DNA of 38,623 bases, taken from positions 1 to 38,623 of the forward strand of contig CATWDJ010000017.1 in NCBI GenBank assembly GCA_958349535.1, read 5' to 3'. This stretch comes from Maccoyibacter sp900556645. Lineage in GTDB: Bacteria; Bacillota; Clostridia; Lachnospirales; Lachnospiraceae. Shown here piece by piece: positions 25,977-34,386 of this stretch (positions within the stretch are counted from its first letter, which is position 1; each line of letters starts with the position of its first letter). The notes under the pieces are model-generated. The model did no database searches, was not told the DNA's origin, and worked only from the letters and a program-made list of their open reading frames with translations. A program made the translations under genes and the position numbers.

Positions 25977-26621
25977 ATGACAATAGACATGAAGGAATTT
26001 TTGAGCGGTGTTTTGGATTCGCTAAAGCTTCTGGATTATGTGAAGCCGGAGGATTTACCAAACATTGATTTATATATGGATCAGGTAACTACTTTTATGG
26101 ATTTGCAGTTGGAGCAGTCCAAGCGTTACCCAGAGGATAAGATTCTGACAAAGACCATGATTAACAATTATGCAAAGAATAATTTGCTGCCGCCGCCTCA
26201 AAAGAAGAAGTATTCCAAGGAACATGTGCTGTGTCTGATTTTTATTTACTATTTTAAGAACATACTCAGTATCAGTGATATTCAGAAAATCTTAAATCCG
26301 ATTACGGACAAGTACTTTGGGAAAACAGGGAAAGATTCTCTGAATATGACGGACATTTATCAGGAAGTATTTAGTCTGGAAAATGAGGAGACCAATAATC
26401 TGTTAAAGGATTTGGGAAGAAAATACAATACCAGTCAGAAAACCTTCTTGGAATATGAGGACCTTACGGAGGAGGAGCGGAAGTTTTTGCAGACATTTGC
26501 TTTTATCTGCGAGTTAAGCTTTGATGTATATATTAAGAAGATGATGATTGAGAAGCTGATTGATGAGATGCCTCAGGAAGAAAAGCCAAAGGAAAAAGCC
26601 AATAAAAAAACGAAAAAATAA
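25977..26621 (+). CDS. DUF1836 family protein
   Basis: This is a 214-residue cytoplasmic protein of a family widespread in Firmicutes and not well characterised. The middle segment (ILTKTMINNYAKNNLLPPP, then KKYSKEHVLCLIFIYYFKN) resembles the MerR-like helix-turn-helix pattern described for this family, so DNA binding is possible. The tail is lysine-rich. The ATG at 25977 is preferred over a GTG at 25968 because GAGGTG gives correct spacing. It has its own promoter and a strong terminator, so it is a single-gene unit. Confidence 0.85.
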   Translation: MTIDMKEFLSGVLDSLKLLDYVKPEDLPNIDLYMDQVTTFMDLQLEQSKRYPEDKILTKTMINNYAKNNLLPPPQKKKYSKEHVLCLIFIYYFKNILSISDIQKILNPITDKYFGKTGKDSLNMTDIYQEVFSLENEETNNLLKDLGRKYNTSQKTFLEYEDLTEEERKFLQTFAFICELSFDVYIKKMMIEKLIDEMPQEEKPKEKANKKTKK

Positions 26622-26624
26622 CAG

Positions 26625-26665
26625 TACCGCATAATTTGGATAACCAAACTATGCGGTATTTTTTT
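26625..26665 (+). terminator. Rho-independent terminator after the DUF1836 gene
   Basis: TACCGCATA at 26625-26633 pairs with TATGCGGTA at 26650-26658. An inner TTTGG/CCAAA stem lies inside, and a run of seven T follows. Confidence 0.9.
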
Positions 26666-26686
26666 GAATAAAGAGGATTCCAAATA

Positions 26687-26971
26687 CTAAAGAGTCCGTT
26701 GAAAGACCATATCATAACCATCATTTCCGTAATTCAGGGAACGATTGACACGACTGATGGTGGCTGTGGAAGCCCCGGTCTTTTCTGCAATATCTAAATA
26801 AGTCTTTTCTTCACGAAGCATTCTGGCTACCTCATAACGCTGCGATAAAGAAAGTAGTTCATTTACTGTGCAGACGTCCTCGAAAAAACGATAACATTCT
26901 TCTTCATTTTGCAGGGATAAAATCGCTTTGAAAAGCTGATTTACCGCTTCTGTATGAACATTTTTACTCAT
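26687..26971 (-). CDS. yerC: YerC/YecD-family TrpR-like regulator
   Basis: This is a 94-residue helical DNA-binding protein of the TrpR superfamily. The helix-turn-helix is seen at YLDIAEKTGASTATISRVNRSLNYG near residues 57-81. The N-terminal helices contain the LLSLSQRYEVARML pattern typical of the family. Its target and ligand are unknown. AAAGGAG precedes the ATG on the - strand. It is divergent from pcrA, and yerC also lies close to pcrA in Bacillus subtilis. Confidence 0.9.
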   Translation of the reverse strand: MSKNVHTEAVNQLFKAILSLQNEEECYRFFEDVCTVNELLSLSQRYEVARMLREEKTYLDIAEKTGASTATISRVNRSLNYGNDGYDMVFQRTL

Positions 26972-27136
26972 AATCCTGCTCTCCTTTAATCCGTTGTATG
27001 TCTTTGAGAAAAGTTTAACATATTAAAGTTTTGAAGTAAACACCTTTTTTGGAAACATACCGCTATTTTACATTGACAGAAAATCGGAAAAATGATAGCC
27101 TTTGACATAGATGATTTTTTTAAAAAGGGGAATCTT

Positions 27137-29365
27137 ATGTACGAAAATTTGAATTCTATGCAGAGAGAAGCTGTTTTCCAAACGGAAGGACCGGTTTTGA
27201 TTCTGGCCGGTGCAGGCAGTGGAAAGACAAGGGTTCTGACTCATAGAACAGCATACTTAATTGAAGAAAAAGGAGTGAATCCATACAATATTATGGCAAT
27301 CACTTTTACCAATAAAGCGGCAGGAGAGATGCGGGAGCGTATTGATGAGCAGGTGGGTTACGGTGCTGAGAGTATCTGGGTATCTACCTTTCATTCCACC
27401 TGTGTGCGGATTCTGCGTCGTCACATTGACCGTCTGGGATTTGACAATAATTTTACAATCTATGATTCCGATGACCAGAAAACCCTGATGAAGGATATCT
27501 GTAAGCGGTTGGAGATTGACACGAAGATTTATAAAGAAAAAACCTTCTTAAATGCTATTTCTTCTGCCAAGGACGAGCTGCTGGATCCTATTACCTTTGC
27601 ATTGCAGGCAACGGGAGACTATACGAAGCAGAAGCAGGCAACGGTATATCGGGAATATCAGGATGCATTAAAACGAAATAATGCACTGGATTTTGATGAC
27701 CTTATTTTTAAAACCGTGGAGCTGTTGAAAACGGATGGAGAGGTATTGGACTATTATCAGGAGCGGTTCCGCTATATTATGGTGGACGAGTATCAGGATA
27801 CCAATACGGCACAGTTTGAGCTGATACGCTTGTTGGCATCCAAGTATAAAAATCTCTGTGTGGTGGGAGATGATGACCAGTCTATTTATAAGTTCCGGGG
27901 AGCCAATATCTATAATATTTTAAATTTTGAAAAGCATTTCCCGGAGGCAAGGGTCATTAAGCTGGAACAGAATTACCGTTCCACCCAGACCATATTGGAT
28001 GCTGCCAATGGTGTGATTCAAAATAATCAAGGCAGAAAAGAAAAGGCTCTCTGGACAGAGAATCCCCAGGGAGAAAAAATTGATTTCCAGCAATTTGAAA
28101 CGGCTTACGAGGAAGCGGATTACATTGCAAGGGATATTCAGAAAAAAGTACAGAGCGGAGATTATACATACAAGGATTGTGCGGTTCTTTATCGTACCAA
28201 TGCCCAGTCCCGTCTTTTGGAGGAGCGTTTTGTGGTAAGCAATATTCCTTATAAAATCGTAGGCGGCGTAAACTTCTATGCCCGAAAGGAAATTAAGGAC
28301 TTGCTTTGTTATCTGAAGACCATTGATAATGCCAGAGATGACTTGGCGGTGCGGCGAATCATCAATGTGCCGAAACGGGGAATCGGTGCTACGACCCTTG
28401 CCAGAGTGCAGGAGTATGCCAATCAGGAGGACATCAGCTTTTACAATGCCTTGCGGGCAGCGGATGAGATTACCACTTTGGGGAAAGCGGCTGCTAAGAT
28501 TCGTCCCTTTGTACTTTTTATACAGACCATGCGTTCTAAGGTGGAATATCTGAGTGTGCAGGAACTTTTAGAAGAGGTCATTGAGCAGACCGGATATGTA
28601 AAAGAATTGGAGGCAGAGGATACGGAGGAGTCCAAAGCCAGAATTGAGAATATTGACGAGTTAATCAGTAAAACCGCAGCCTACCAGGAGAAATGTGAGG
28701 AGGAGGGAACTCCGGCAACCCTCAGCGGTTTTCTGGAAGAGGTGGCATTGATTGCGGATATTGACAGTCTGGATGAGAACCAGGACTATGTAGTGCTGAT
28801 GACGCTTCACAGTGCCAAGGGATTGGAGTTTCCACAGGTGTATCTTTCCGGTATGGAGGATGGTCTGTTCCCAAGCTATATGAGTATTGTCTCGGATGAT
28901 TCCGTGGCAGAGCTGGAGGAGGAGCGGCGTCTGGCTTATGTGGGAATTACCAGAGCGAAGCAGCTACTGACGATTACCTGTGCCAAACAGCGGATGATTC
29001 GCGGAGAAACCCAGTACAGCAAGGTGTCCAGATTTGTCCGGGAGATTCCAAGAGAACTTCTGACTGGAGCGGTGCGTCAGGAAAAAGTCAAAAAGATGCC
29101 ACAGCAGGAAACGTATATGCAGGCGAAGAAAACTTTTTCCGCCAAGCCTTTTGCCATGCCAAAATTAGGAAAAGACCTGCCGAAAGCAGGTTCTGTAGAA
29201 GAACTGGGATATGGAGAAGGTGACCGGGTAAAGCACATTAAATTCGGAGAGGGAACCGTAAAAGGAATCGTTTCGGGAGGACGTGACTTTGAGGTGACGG
29301 TGGATTTTGATAAGGCAGGAACAAAAAAAATGTTTGCATCTTTTGCAAAATTAAAGAAAATATAA
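27137..29365 (+). CDS. pcrA: ATP-dependent DNA helicase PcrA/UvrD
   Basis: This is a 3'-5' superfamily 1A helicase for repair and for clearing replication obstacles, 742 residues. Motif I, AGAGSGKT, is at residues 24-31. Other motifs are TFTNKAAGEMRER (Ia), VDEYQDTN (II), GDDDQSIYKFRGA (III), QNYRS (IV), TLHSAKGLEF (V) and YVGITRAK (VI). The C-terminal GEGDRVKHIKFGEGTVKGI is the small Tudor-like module known to bind RNA polymerase in PcrA. The ATG at 27137 is chosen for the AAAGGGG before it. Confidence 0.97.
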   Translation: MYENLNSMQREAVFQTEGPVLILAGAGSGKTRVLTHRTAYLIEEKGVNPYNIMAITFTNKAAGEMRERIDEQVGYGAESIWVSTFHSTCVRILRRHIDRLGFDNNFTIYDSDDQKTLMKDICKRLEIDTKIYKEKTFLNAISSAKDELLDPITFALQATGDYTKQKQATVYREYQDALKRNNALDFDDLIFKTVELLKTDGEVLDYYQERFRYIMVDEYQDTNTAQFELIRLLASKYKNLCVVGDDDQSIYKFRGANIYNILNFEKHFPEARVIKLEQNYRSTQTILDAANGVIQNNQGRKEKALWTENPQGEKIDFQQFETAYEEADYIARDIQKKVQSGDYTYKDCAVLYRTNAQSRLLEERFVVSNIPYKIVGGVNFYARKEIKDLLCYLKTIDNARDDLAVRRIINVPKRGIGATTLARVQEYANQEDISFYNALRAADEITTLGKAAAKIRPFVLFIQTMRSKVEYLSVQELLEEVIEQTGYVKELEAEDTEESKARIENIDELISKTAAYQEKCEEEGTPATLSGFLEEVALIADIDSLDENQDYVVLMTLHSAKGLEFPQVYLSGMEDGLFPSYMSIVSDDSVAELEEERRLAYVGITRAKQLLTITCAKQRMIRGETQYSKVSRFVREIPRELLTGAVRQEKVKKMPQQETYMQAKKTFSAKPFAMPKLGKDLPKAGSVEELGYGEGDRVKHIKFGEGTVKGIVSGGRDFEVTVDFDKAGTKKMFASFAKLKKI

Positions 29366-29474
29366 AATTTTTGAAAAAATCTTGAATTTTGTGTAGGATA
29401 ATGGGAAGAAATATGATATACTGAATTAAATCAAAATGATTTGAATATCATGACTTAATAAAGGAGCGGTGACT

Positions 29475-29732
29475 ATGAAAAGAGCAGAAGACATGTTAAA
29501 TGAGATACTCAGCAAAATAAACAAACAGGAAGAGGAAGAGAAGACCTCCAAGAAGGTTCTTTGGATTTTAGCTATTATTGGTGCGGTTGCAGCAGTTGCC
29601 GGTATTGCTTATGGAGTATACCGTTTCTTTGCACCGGATTATCTGGAGGATTTTGAAGAGGACTTCGAGGATGAATTTGATGATGATTTTTTTGATGACG
29701 AAGAAGAATTAGCAGAGGATTCAGAAGAATAG
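29475..29732 (+). CDS. Small acidic single-span membrane protein
   Basis: This is an 85-residue protein of unknown function. An amphipathic N-terminus (KRAEDMLNEILSKINKQ) precedes a hydrophobic helix around residues 27-50. The last 30 residues are almost all Asp, Glu, Phe and Leu, with repeated FEEDFEDEFDDDFFDDEEE. Similar small proteins occur in Clostridia, but I know no function. The ATG at 29475 has AAGGAG eight bases upstream; a GTG at 29469 is the weaker choice. A perfect hairpin terminator follows directly. Confidence 0.8.
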   Translation: MKRAEDMLNEILSKINKQEEEEKTSKKVLWILAIIGAVAAVAGIAYGVYRFFAPDYLEDFEEDFEDEFDDDFFDDEEELAEDSEE

Positions 29733-29746
29733 AAATGAAAAGAGGA

Positions 29747-29774
29747 GGGCTGCAATTTTGATTGCAGCCCTTTT
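29747..29774 (+). terminator. Rho-independent terminator after the small acidic protein gene
   Basis: GGGCTGCAAT at 29747-29756 pairs perfectly with ATTGCAGCCC at 29761-29770 across a four-base loop. A T-rich tail follows. Confidence 0.93.
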
Positions 29775-29824
29775 ATTTTACGCCAGTAGCCATAAGAAAG
29801 CTATGTGCATAAAGGAGTTAGAAA

Positions 29825-31513
29825 ATGAAAAAAGGACAGGTGTTAGAGGGAATTGTAGAGAAAGTGGAATTTCCCAACAAAGGAATCGTGAGAGTAGAGG
29901 GCGAGGACAGAAAGGTTATTGTAAAAAATACTATAGAAGGACAGAGGATTCGTTTTTCTGTGAATAAGCTGCGGAAAGGGAAAGCGGAAGGTCGTATGCT
30001 GGAAATATTGGAGCAATCGCCTTTGGAGACGGAAGAAGCCTGTCCTTATTTTGGAAAATGCGGAGGATGTACCTACCGGACGGTTTCTTATGAGGAACAG
30101 CTCAAGCAGAAGGAACGTCAGGTAAAGGATTTGCTGCGTCCGGTATTGAGTAACTATGGAAAAGAGATAGACCGGATTTTCGAGGGAATTGAGAAAAGTC
30201 CCCGGATGCTGGAATACCGCAATAAGATGGAATTTTCCTTCGGAGATGAGGTAAAGGATGGACCGTTGTCCTTGGGAATGCACAAAAGAGGCAGCTTTCA
30301 CGATATTGTGACGGTAGATGGATGTCAGATTGTGGATGAGGATTATTCTAAAATTCTGCGGTGTACCTTGGACTTCTTTACAAAGGAAAAAGTGGATTTT
30401 TACCATAAAATGAGCCATGAGGGATATCTGCGGCATTTGTTGGTGCGAAAGGCAGTAAAAACAGGAGAAATTCTCATTGATTTGGTGACCACCACACAGG
30501 AAGTAAAGGGATGGACACATCAGGAACTGTTGCAGGCATTTGCAGAAGAATTATGTAAACTTGAATTACAGGGAAAGATTGCGGGAATTCTGCATACCCA
30601 AAATGACAGTCTGGCAGATGCGGTTATCAATGAAGGAACTACTTTACTCTATGGACAGGATTATTTTTATGAGGAACTTTTAGGTCTGCGGTTTCGGATT
30701 TCAGCATTTTCCTTTTTCCAGACCAACTCTCTGGGAGCAGAGGTACTCTATGAGAAAGCCAGAGAATATATAGCAGATGCCGGAAACGGTAAAATTGTCT
30801 ATGACTTATACAGCGGAACAGGAACTATCGCCCAGATTCTGGCTCCGGTGGCAAAGAAGGTTATTGGTGTAGAGATTGTGGAGGAAGCTGTGGAGGCAGC
30901 AAAAGAGAATGCTAAGCTAAACGGTTTACATAACTGCGAGTTTTTGGCAGGAGATGTGCTGAAGGTGTTGGATGATATTGAGGAAAAACCGGATTTTATC
31001 GTTTTAGACCCGCCAAGGGACGGAATCCATCCAAAGGCGTTGGAAAAGATTATCGGATACGGTGTGGAGAGACTCATTTACATTTCCTGTAAGCCCACCA
31101 GTCTGGCAAGAGATTTGGAGGTGCTGCAGGCGAGGGGCTATGAGCCGGAACGAATCTGCTGCGTGGATATGTTTCCACAGACCGCCAATGTGGAGACGTG
31201 TTGTCTACTCGTTAGGGAATGCGCAAACGATGATGAAATGGTATCCATAAAGGTTGATTTAGAAGGAATTTCATTAGATCAGGGAAAATTTGAGCCTGAT
31301 GAAAAGCCGACATATGGCAACATCAAGAAGTGGATTAAAGAGAAATATGGCTTCAATGTAACCAATCTTTATATTGGACAGATTAAGGATAAATTAGGCT
31401 TTGATAAGCGTAAGAACTACAATATCGGCTCTGGAGAAGGAAGGGTGCCTACTTGTCCACAGGAGAAGGAAGAAGCTATTATAGAGGCTTTTAAGCACTT
31501 TAATTTGATATAA
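29825..31513 (+). CDS. rlmD: 23S rRNA (uracil-C5)-methyltransferase RlmD with C-terminal extension
   Basis: This is a TrmA/RlmD-family enzyme of 562 residues that methylates uracil at C5 in 23S rRNA. An N-terminal TRAM domain (about 1-60) is followed by the iron-sulfur cysteines in CPYFGKCGGC and DGCQIV. The SAM motif YDLYSGTGTI, VLDPPRDG and the catalytic Cys422 in YISCKPTSLARDL are intact. The usual protein ends near VETCCLLVR (about residue 463). Here about 98 extra residues follow, including DQGKFEPDEKPTYGNIKKW and the end EEAIIEAFKHFNLI. I have met similar tails where mobile elements enter this gene. The accessory region begins just downstream. Confidence 0.93.
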   Translation: MKKGQVLEGIVEKVEFPNKGIVRVEGEDRKVIVKNTIEGQRIRFSVNKLRKGKAEGRMLEILEQSPLETEEACPYFGKCGGCTYRTVSYEEQLKQKERQVKDLLRPVLSNYGKEIDRIFEGIEKSPRMLEYRNKMEFSFGDEVKDGPLSLGMHKRGSFHDIVTVDGCQIVDEDYSKILRCTLDFFTKEKVDFYHKMSHEGYLRHLLVRKAVKTGEILIDLVTTTQEVKGWTHQELLQAFAEELCKLELQGKIAGILHTQNDSLADAVINEGTTLLYGQDYFYEELLGLRFRISAFSFFQTNSLGAEVLYEKAREYIADAGNGKIVYDLYSGTGTIAQILAPVAKKVIGVEIVEEAVEAAKENAKLNGLHNCEFLAGDVLKVLDDIEEKPDFIVLDPPRDGIHPKALEKIIGYGVERLIYISCKPTSLARDLEVLQARGYEPERICCVDMFPQTANVETCCLLVRECANDDEMVSIKVDLEGISLDQGKFEPDEKPTYGNIKKWIKEKYGFNVTNLYIGQIKDKLGFDKRKNYNIGSGEGRVPTCPQEKEEAIIEAFKHFNLI

Positions 31514-31531
31514 GGAAATTTTATAATTGTC

Positions 31532-32344
31532 GTGTGGGTAAGATATAGAGAGAAGAGTGATAATTTGAATGAGAAAATTGAAAACGAAAAAGGTGATAAT
31601 GAAGAACATTATATAAAGTATAATGGATTATGGGGGGGAACATTATCGCGGTTAAAAAACAGACTAGTGTATAGTAGAAGATATACAGATATGATTTGTA
31701 TATACTGCGGTGAGAGTGCACAAACAAGAGAACACTGTCCTCCTAGATCTTTTTTCCCAGAGCATGATTTCCCTGATAATTTGCGAGTATTGCCAGCCTG
31801 TGTAGATTGCAATAAAGGCTTTTCACATGACGAAGAAATAGTAAAGGATTATTTGAATTGCATTTATGATTGTTTTTATAAAAATGATTTTCAAAAAGAA
31901 TATCCAGAAGTAATAAAAAATTATGCTGAATGGACGGAAAAAAATAAGTGGCCAATCAAAGAAGCAGAAAGAATATTCTCTAAAGTTGCACAGGGTTTAG
32001 CAATCTATGAAATGAGTGAAGGCTTTGGGGATTATGGTTGGATACCCAAAGTGACGAATTATATTTGCAAATATTGGGTCACACAAAATGAGTGGAAAAC
32101 TTTATCGGCGCCTGTTGTTATTGATGTATTCCCAGAATTAGGAACAAGAGCATCGGATGGTATTTTTATATTACAAATCGAGTTAGGAGTTACAGATTCA
32201 TGCAGTGTGATGTGGACAGAATTGAAGATGGATGTATTTAGTTATATAGTTTGGATGCAAGATGACATTATTAAGGTGAGGATGATTCTTAGAGATTGTT
32301 TTTATGTTGAAGTAGAATTTTATAGAGAAGATCTGATTGATTAA
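31532..32344 (+). CDS. HNH-type nuclease-like protein
   Basis: This is a protein of about 270 residues with a zinc-bound HNH-like core. CIYC (Cys56 and Cys59), EHCPP with His68, and CVDCNKGFSH (Cys90, Cys93, Asn94, His99) form the CxxC-H-CxxCN pattern of HNH endonucleases. The C-terminal ~150 residues are unrecognised. The start is uncertain: GTG 31532 gives the longest form, while TTG 31565 and ATG 31691 are possible. It opens the A+T-rich accessory region, 18 bases after rlmD and on the same strand. A defence role is inferred from its neighbours; no immunity gene is evident. Confidence 0.75.
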   Translation: MWVRYREKSDNLNEKIENEKGDNEEHYIKYNGLWGGTLSRLKNRLVYSRRYTDMICIYCGESAQTREHCPPRSFFPEHDFPDNLRVLPACVDCNKGFSHDEEIVKDYLNCIYDCFYKNDFQKEYPEVIKNYAEWTEKNKWPIKEAERIFSKVAQGLAIYEMSEGFGDYGWIPKVTNYICKYWVTQNEWKTLSAPVVIDVFPELGTRASDGIFILQIELGVTDSCSVMWTELKMDVFSYIVWMQDDIIKVRMILRDCFYVEVEFYREDLID

Positions 32345-32464
32345 TGTTAATATTAAGAACTCTGCACTTATTGATATGTGGCAGGGTCCTTTTAAGTACG
32401 GTTTTTGGGACAGCATATATGCTATTATTTTTATATGATAAAAACAATGAGAGGATGATTACTG

Positions 32465-32980
32465 ATGAGCATAAATATCACTAAAATTCGCGAACTATCA
32501 AAGATATATCCAACTGCAAGCGATTGCAGGAGGAAATCTAAATCACCTATGGATGCTTTGCCATGTTATGAGTATCTTGAAAGTTTGCGCTCCTTAATCC
32601 CAAAGGAATTATATGCATTTAATTTGCGTGCATTGCTCCAATTTAATACAAAAAATGTGTCTGTCGAAATGAGATTGCGTATGTTGGATGGGGTTTCATG
32701 GGAAGATATAATGTATCAAGATGAACTTGATGCGATTAATAATTTTGATTCTGAAATAACCATCTATAGAGGGACAGATTTAAGTGAGGACATGCCAGGA
32801 CTTTCGTGGACGCTTCGAAAAAGTATAGCTGCTTCAGAACCTTTTAATCGTGGAAAGGTATTTAGGGCGGTTATCCCAAAGAAAGAAATACTTGTATATT
32901 TTGCACAGGAAGAATATGAGACTGAAATAATTGCACATGTAACTTCGGGATATTCAATTATTGAAGAAACCAAATTATAG
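32465..32980 (+). CDS. Uncharacterised protein, possibly ADP-ribosyltransferase-like
   Basis: This 171-residue protein is not firmly recognised. Its C-terminal 75 residues have an order of motifs like the R-S-E class of ADP-ribosyltransferase folds: IYRGT (Arg102), GLSWT (114-116) and EYETEII (Glu152 and Glu154). The strand VFRAVIPKKEILVYF lies between the last two. The N-terminal half appears helical. ATG 32465 has only a weak GAGAGG signal upstream. A terminator follows before the restriction-modification operon, so it is a separate unit. The fold assignment is inference from motif spacing. Confidence 0.65.
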   Translation: MSINITKIRELSKIYPTASDCRRKSKSPMDALPCYEYLESLRSLIPKELYAFNLRALLQFNTKNVSVEMRLRMLDGVSWEDIMYQDELDAINNFDSEITIYRGTDLSEDMPGLSWTLRKSIAASEPFNRGKVFRAVIPKKEILVYFAQEEYETEIIAHVTSGYSIIEETKL

Positions 32981-33016
32981 ATGGTTGCAATAAAAGTTAA
33001 AACATAGTAAATCTAC

Positions 33017-33044
33017 ACTGTTCTCTTTGGAGGACAGTTTTTTT
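33017..33044 (+). terminator. Rho-independent terminator before the restriction-modification operon
   Basis: ACTGTTCTC at 33017-33025 pairs with GAGGACAGT at 33030-33038 over nine positions with one G-U and a four-base loop. A run of seven T follows. Confidence 0.88.
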
Positions 33045-33062
33045 GCAAAATCACAAAAGTTC

Positions 33063-33091
33063 TTGAAAAAACGCTATAAAAACGCTATACT
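33063..33091 (+). promoter_or_regulatory. Promoter with 11-bp direct repeats, candidate operator for the controller protein
   Basis: TTGAAA at 33063-33068 and TATACT at 33086-33091 are 17 bases apart and make a good promoter. The octamer ACGCTATA occurs at 33071-33078 and again at 33082-33089, an 11-bp period close to one helical turn. The second copy covers part of the -10 box. A helix-turn-helix protein bound here would block the promoter, as controller proteins of restriction-modification systems often do. Confidence 0.65.
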
Positions 33092-33119
33092 AAAGCTACC
33101 AAAAGGAGGGTAAAACGCA

Positions 33120-33368
33120 ATGAGTTTATCAGAAGAAATCACAATCATTAGAAAAAAAGGTTTTTGTACACAGATTGAATTTGCTGAACGTATTGGCGTG
33201 TCCTATTCGACGGTGAATCGATGGGAGTCAGGAAAAATGAATCCCAATGTATCGGCTATGAAAAGACTTAAAGCGTATTGTGATGCGTTGGATATAGAAT
33301 TTGGTAATGTTGAAAAAGCATGGTTAGATAGAACATCTAAAGAAGGAGAAAATACAAATAATGAATAA
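33120..33368 (+). CDS. Cro/C1-type regulator, probable controller of the restriction-modification operon
   Basis: This is an 82-residue DNA-binding protein with one XRE-type helix-turn-helix at about residues 17-40 (QIEFAERIGVSYSTVNRWE). AGGAGGG lies nine bases before the ATG. The gene overlaps the first methyltransferase by eight bases (ATGAATAA), so regulator and methyltransferase are translated together. Small XRE proteins in this position time the expression of restriction enzymes in many type II systems. That role here, and binding to the repeats in its own promoter, are inferred. Confidence 0.82.
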   Translation: MSLSEEITIIRKKGFCTQIEFAERIGVSYSTVNRWESGKMNPNVSAMKRLKAYCDALDIEFGNVEKAWLDRTSKEGENTNNE

Positions 33369-34386
33369 ATATAAAGTAGTAGATTTATTTAGCGGTGCAG
33401 GAGGATTCCTCTTAGGATTTGAAAATAAAGGGTTTGACATAGTATTATCAACAGATTTTGATGAAGATTGTGAAAAGGTACATAAGACAAATCGTCCCAA
33501 TATTCCTTTTTTAAGAGCAGATATTAGGACTTTAACAAATGAAACCATAGATAAGTATTTGAAAGGTCAGGAAATTGATGTTTTAATAGGAGGACCTCCA
33601 TGTCAAGGTTTTTCTACTATAGGAAATAGAATATCATCAGATCCCGAAAGAAGAACGAAATATGATCCGAGAAATGATTTGTTTAGAGAGTATATTCGTA
33701 TCCTAAATCATATTCAACCTAAAGTCTTTGTTATGGAGAACGTGAAAGGAATCAAGACAAGGGACAAAGGAAGAATTTTTGAGGAGATTCAAAGAACATT
33801 CAAGGAAACTGGATACGAGTTTAAATGTGTAACATTAAACGCAGCTGATTATGGTGTTCCACAATATAGAGAAAGAGTTTTTTTCTTTGGAACAAGAATA
33901 GGTGCAGATTTTAAAGAACCACAGGCGCAATATGGTGAGAACTTATTACCATACAATACAGTTCTTTCGGCTATAGGTGATTTGGCTGATAAGGGGGAAG
34001 AAGTATCTAATCATGTTCCGTTAAAACATGGAGAGATAAATGTTCGTAGATATCAACTCATACCAGAAGGAGGACGCTTGCCAGAAGATAATTTACCACC
34101 AGAATTATTTAGAAGAAATTTTGGAAATACATTTAAAAGACTAGACAGAAATAAACCTTCATTAACAATGGTTCCTGGACATAATGCATTTCCAATTCAT
34201 CCATGGCTACATAGAAGTTTAACTGTGCGTGAAGCTGCAAGAATTCAAACATTTCCTGATGATTATATCTTTTGCGGTAGAAGAGATAAGCAATGTATGC
34301 AAGTCGGTAATGCGGTTCCTGTTAAATTAGCAGAAGCATGGGCAACACAAGTGAAAGGGGTGTTAGATGAGTACTATGAACAATAA
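33361..34386 (+). CDS. DNA (cytosine-5) methyltransferase, first of two
   Basis: This is a type II modification enzyme of 341 residues. Motif I is FSGAGGFLLGF. Motif IV, GGPPCQGFS, holds catalytic Cys81. Motif VI is MENVKG, motif VIII is QYRERVFFFG and motif X is QVGNAVP. The segment between motifs VIII and IX, about residues 190-265, is the target-recognition region and differs from that of the next gene. It overlaps the second methyltransferase by 20 bases. The recognised sequence cannot be read from the protein. Codon use is A+T-rich compared with the core genes upstream. Confidence 0.96.
   Translation: MNKYKVVDLFSGAGGFLLGFENKGFDIVLSTDFDEDCEKVHKTNRPNIPFLRADIRTLTNETIDKYLKGQEIDVLIGGPPCQGFSTIGNRISSDPERRTKYDPRNDLFREYIRILNHIQPKVFVMENVKGIKTRDKGRIFEEIQRTFKETGYEFKCVTLNAADYGVPQYRERVFFFGTRIGADFKEPQAQYGENLLPYNTVLSAIGDLADKGEEVSNHVPLKHGEINVRRYQLIPEGGRLPEDNLPPELFRRNFGNTFKRLDRNKPSLTMVPGHNAFPIHPWLHRSLTVREAARIQTFPDDYIFCGRRDKQCMQVGNAVPVKLAEAWATQVKGVLDEYYEQ

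Noticed and set aside
27074..27107. TTGACA at 27074-27079 and again at 27102-27107 as -35 boxes ahead of pcrA
   Set aside because: Neither has a convincing -10 box at 16-18 bases, so no promoter was called.
29843..30520. A 225-codon open frame on the - strand inside rlmD
   Set aside because: Antisense to conserved RlmD domains, including the iron-sulfur cysteines; no start signal.
32344..32484. A 46-codon ORF on the + strand between the HNH gene and the ART-like gene, with a hydrophobic stretch
   Set aside because: It starts on the stop codon of the HNH gene but has no ribosome binding site at useful distance and runs into the next gene in another frame. Kept out for lack of support.
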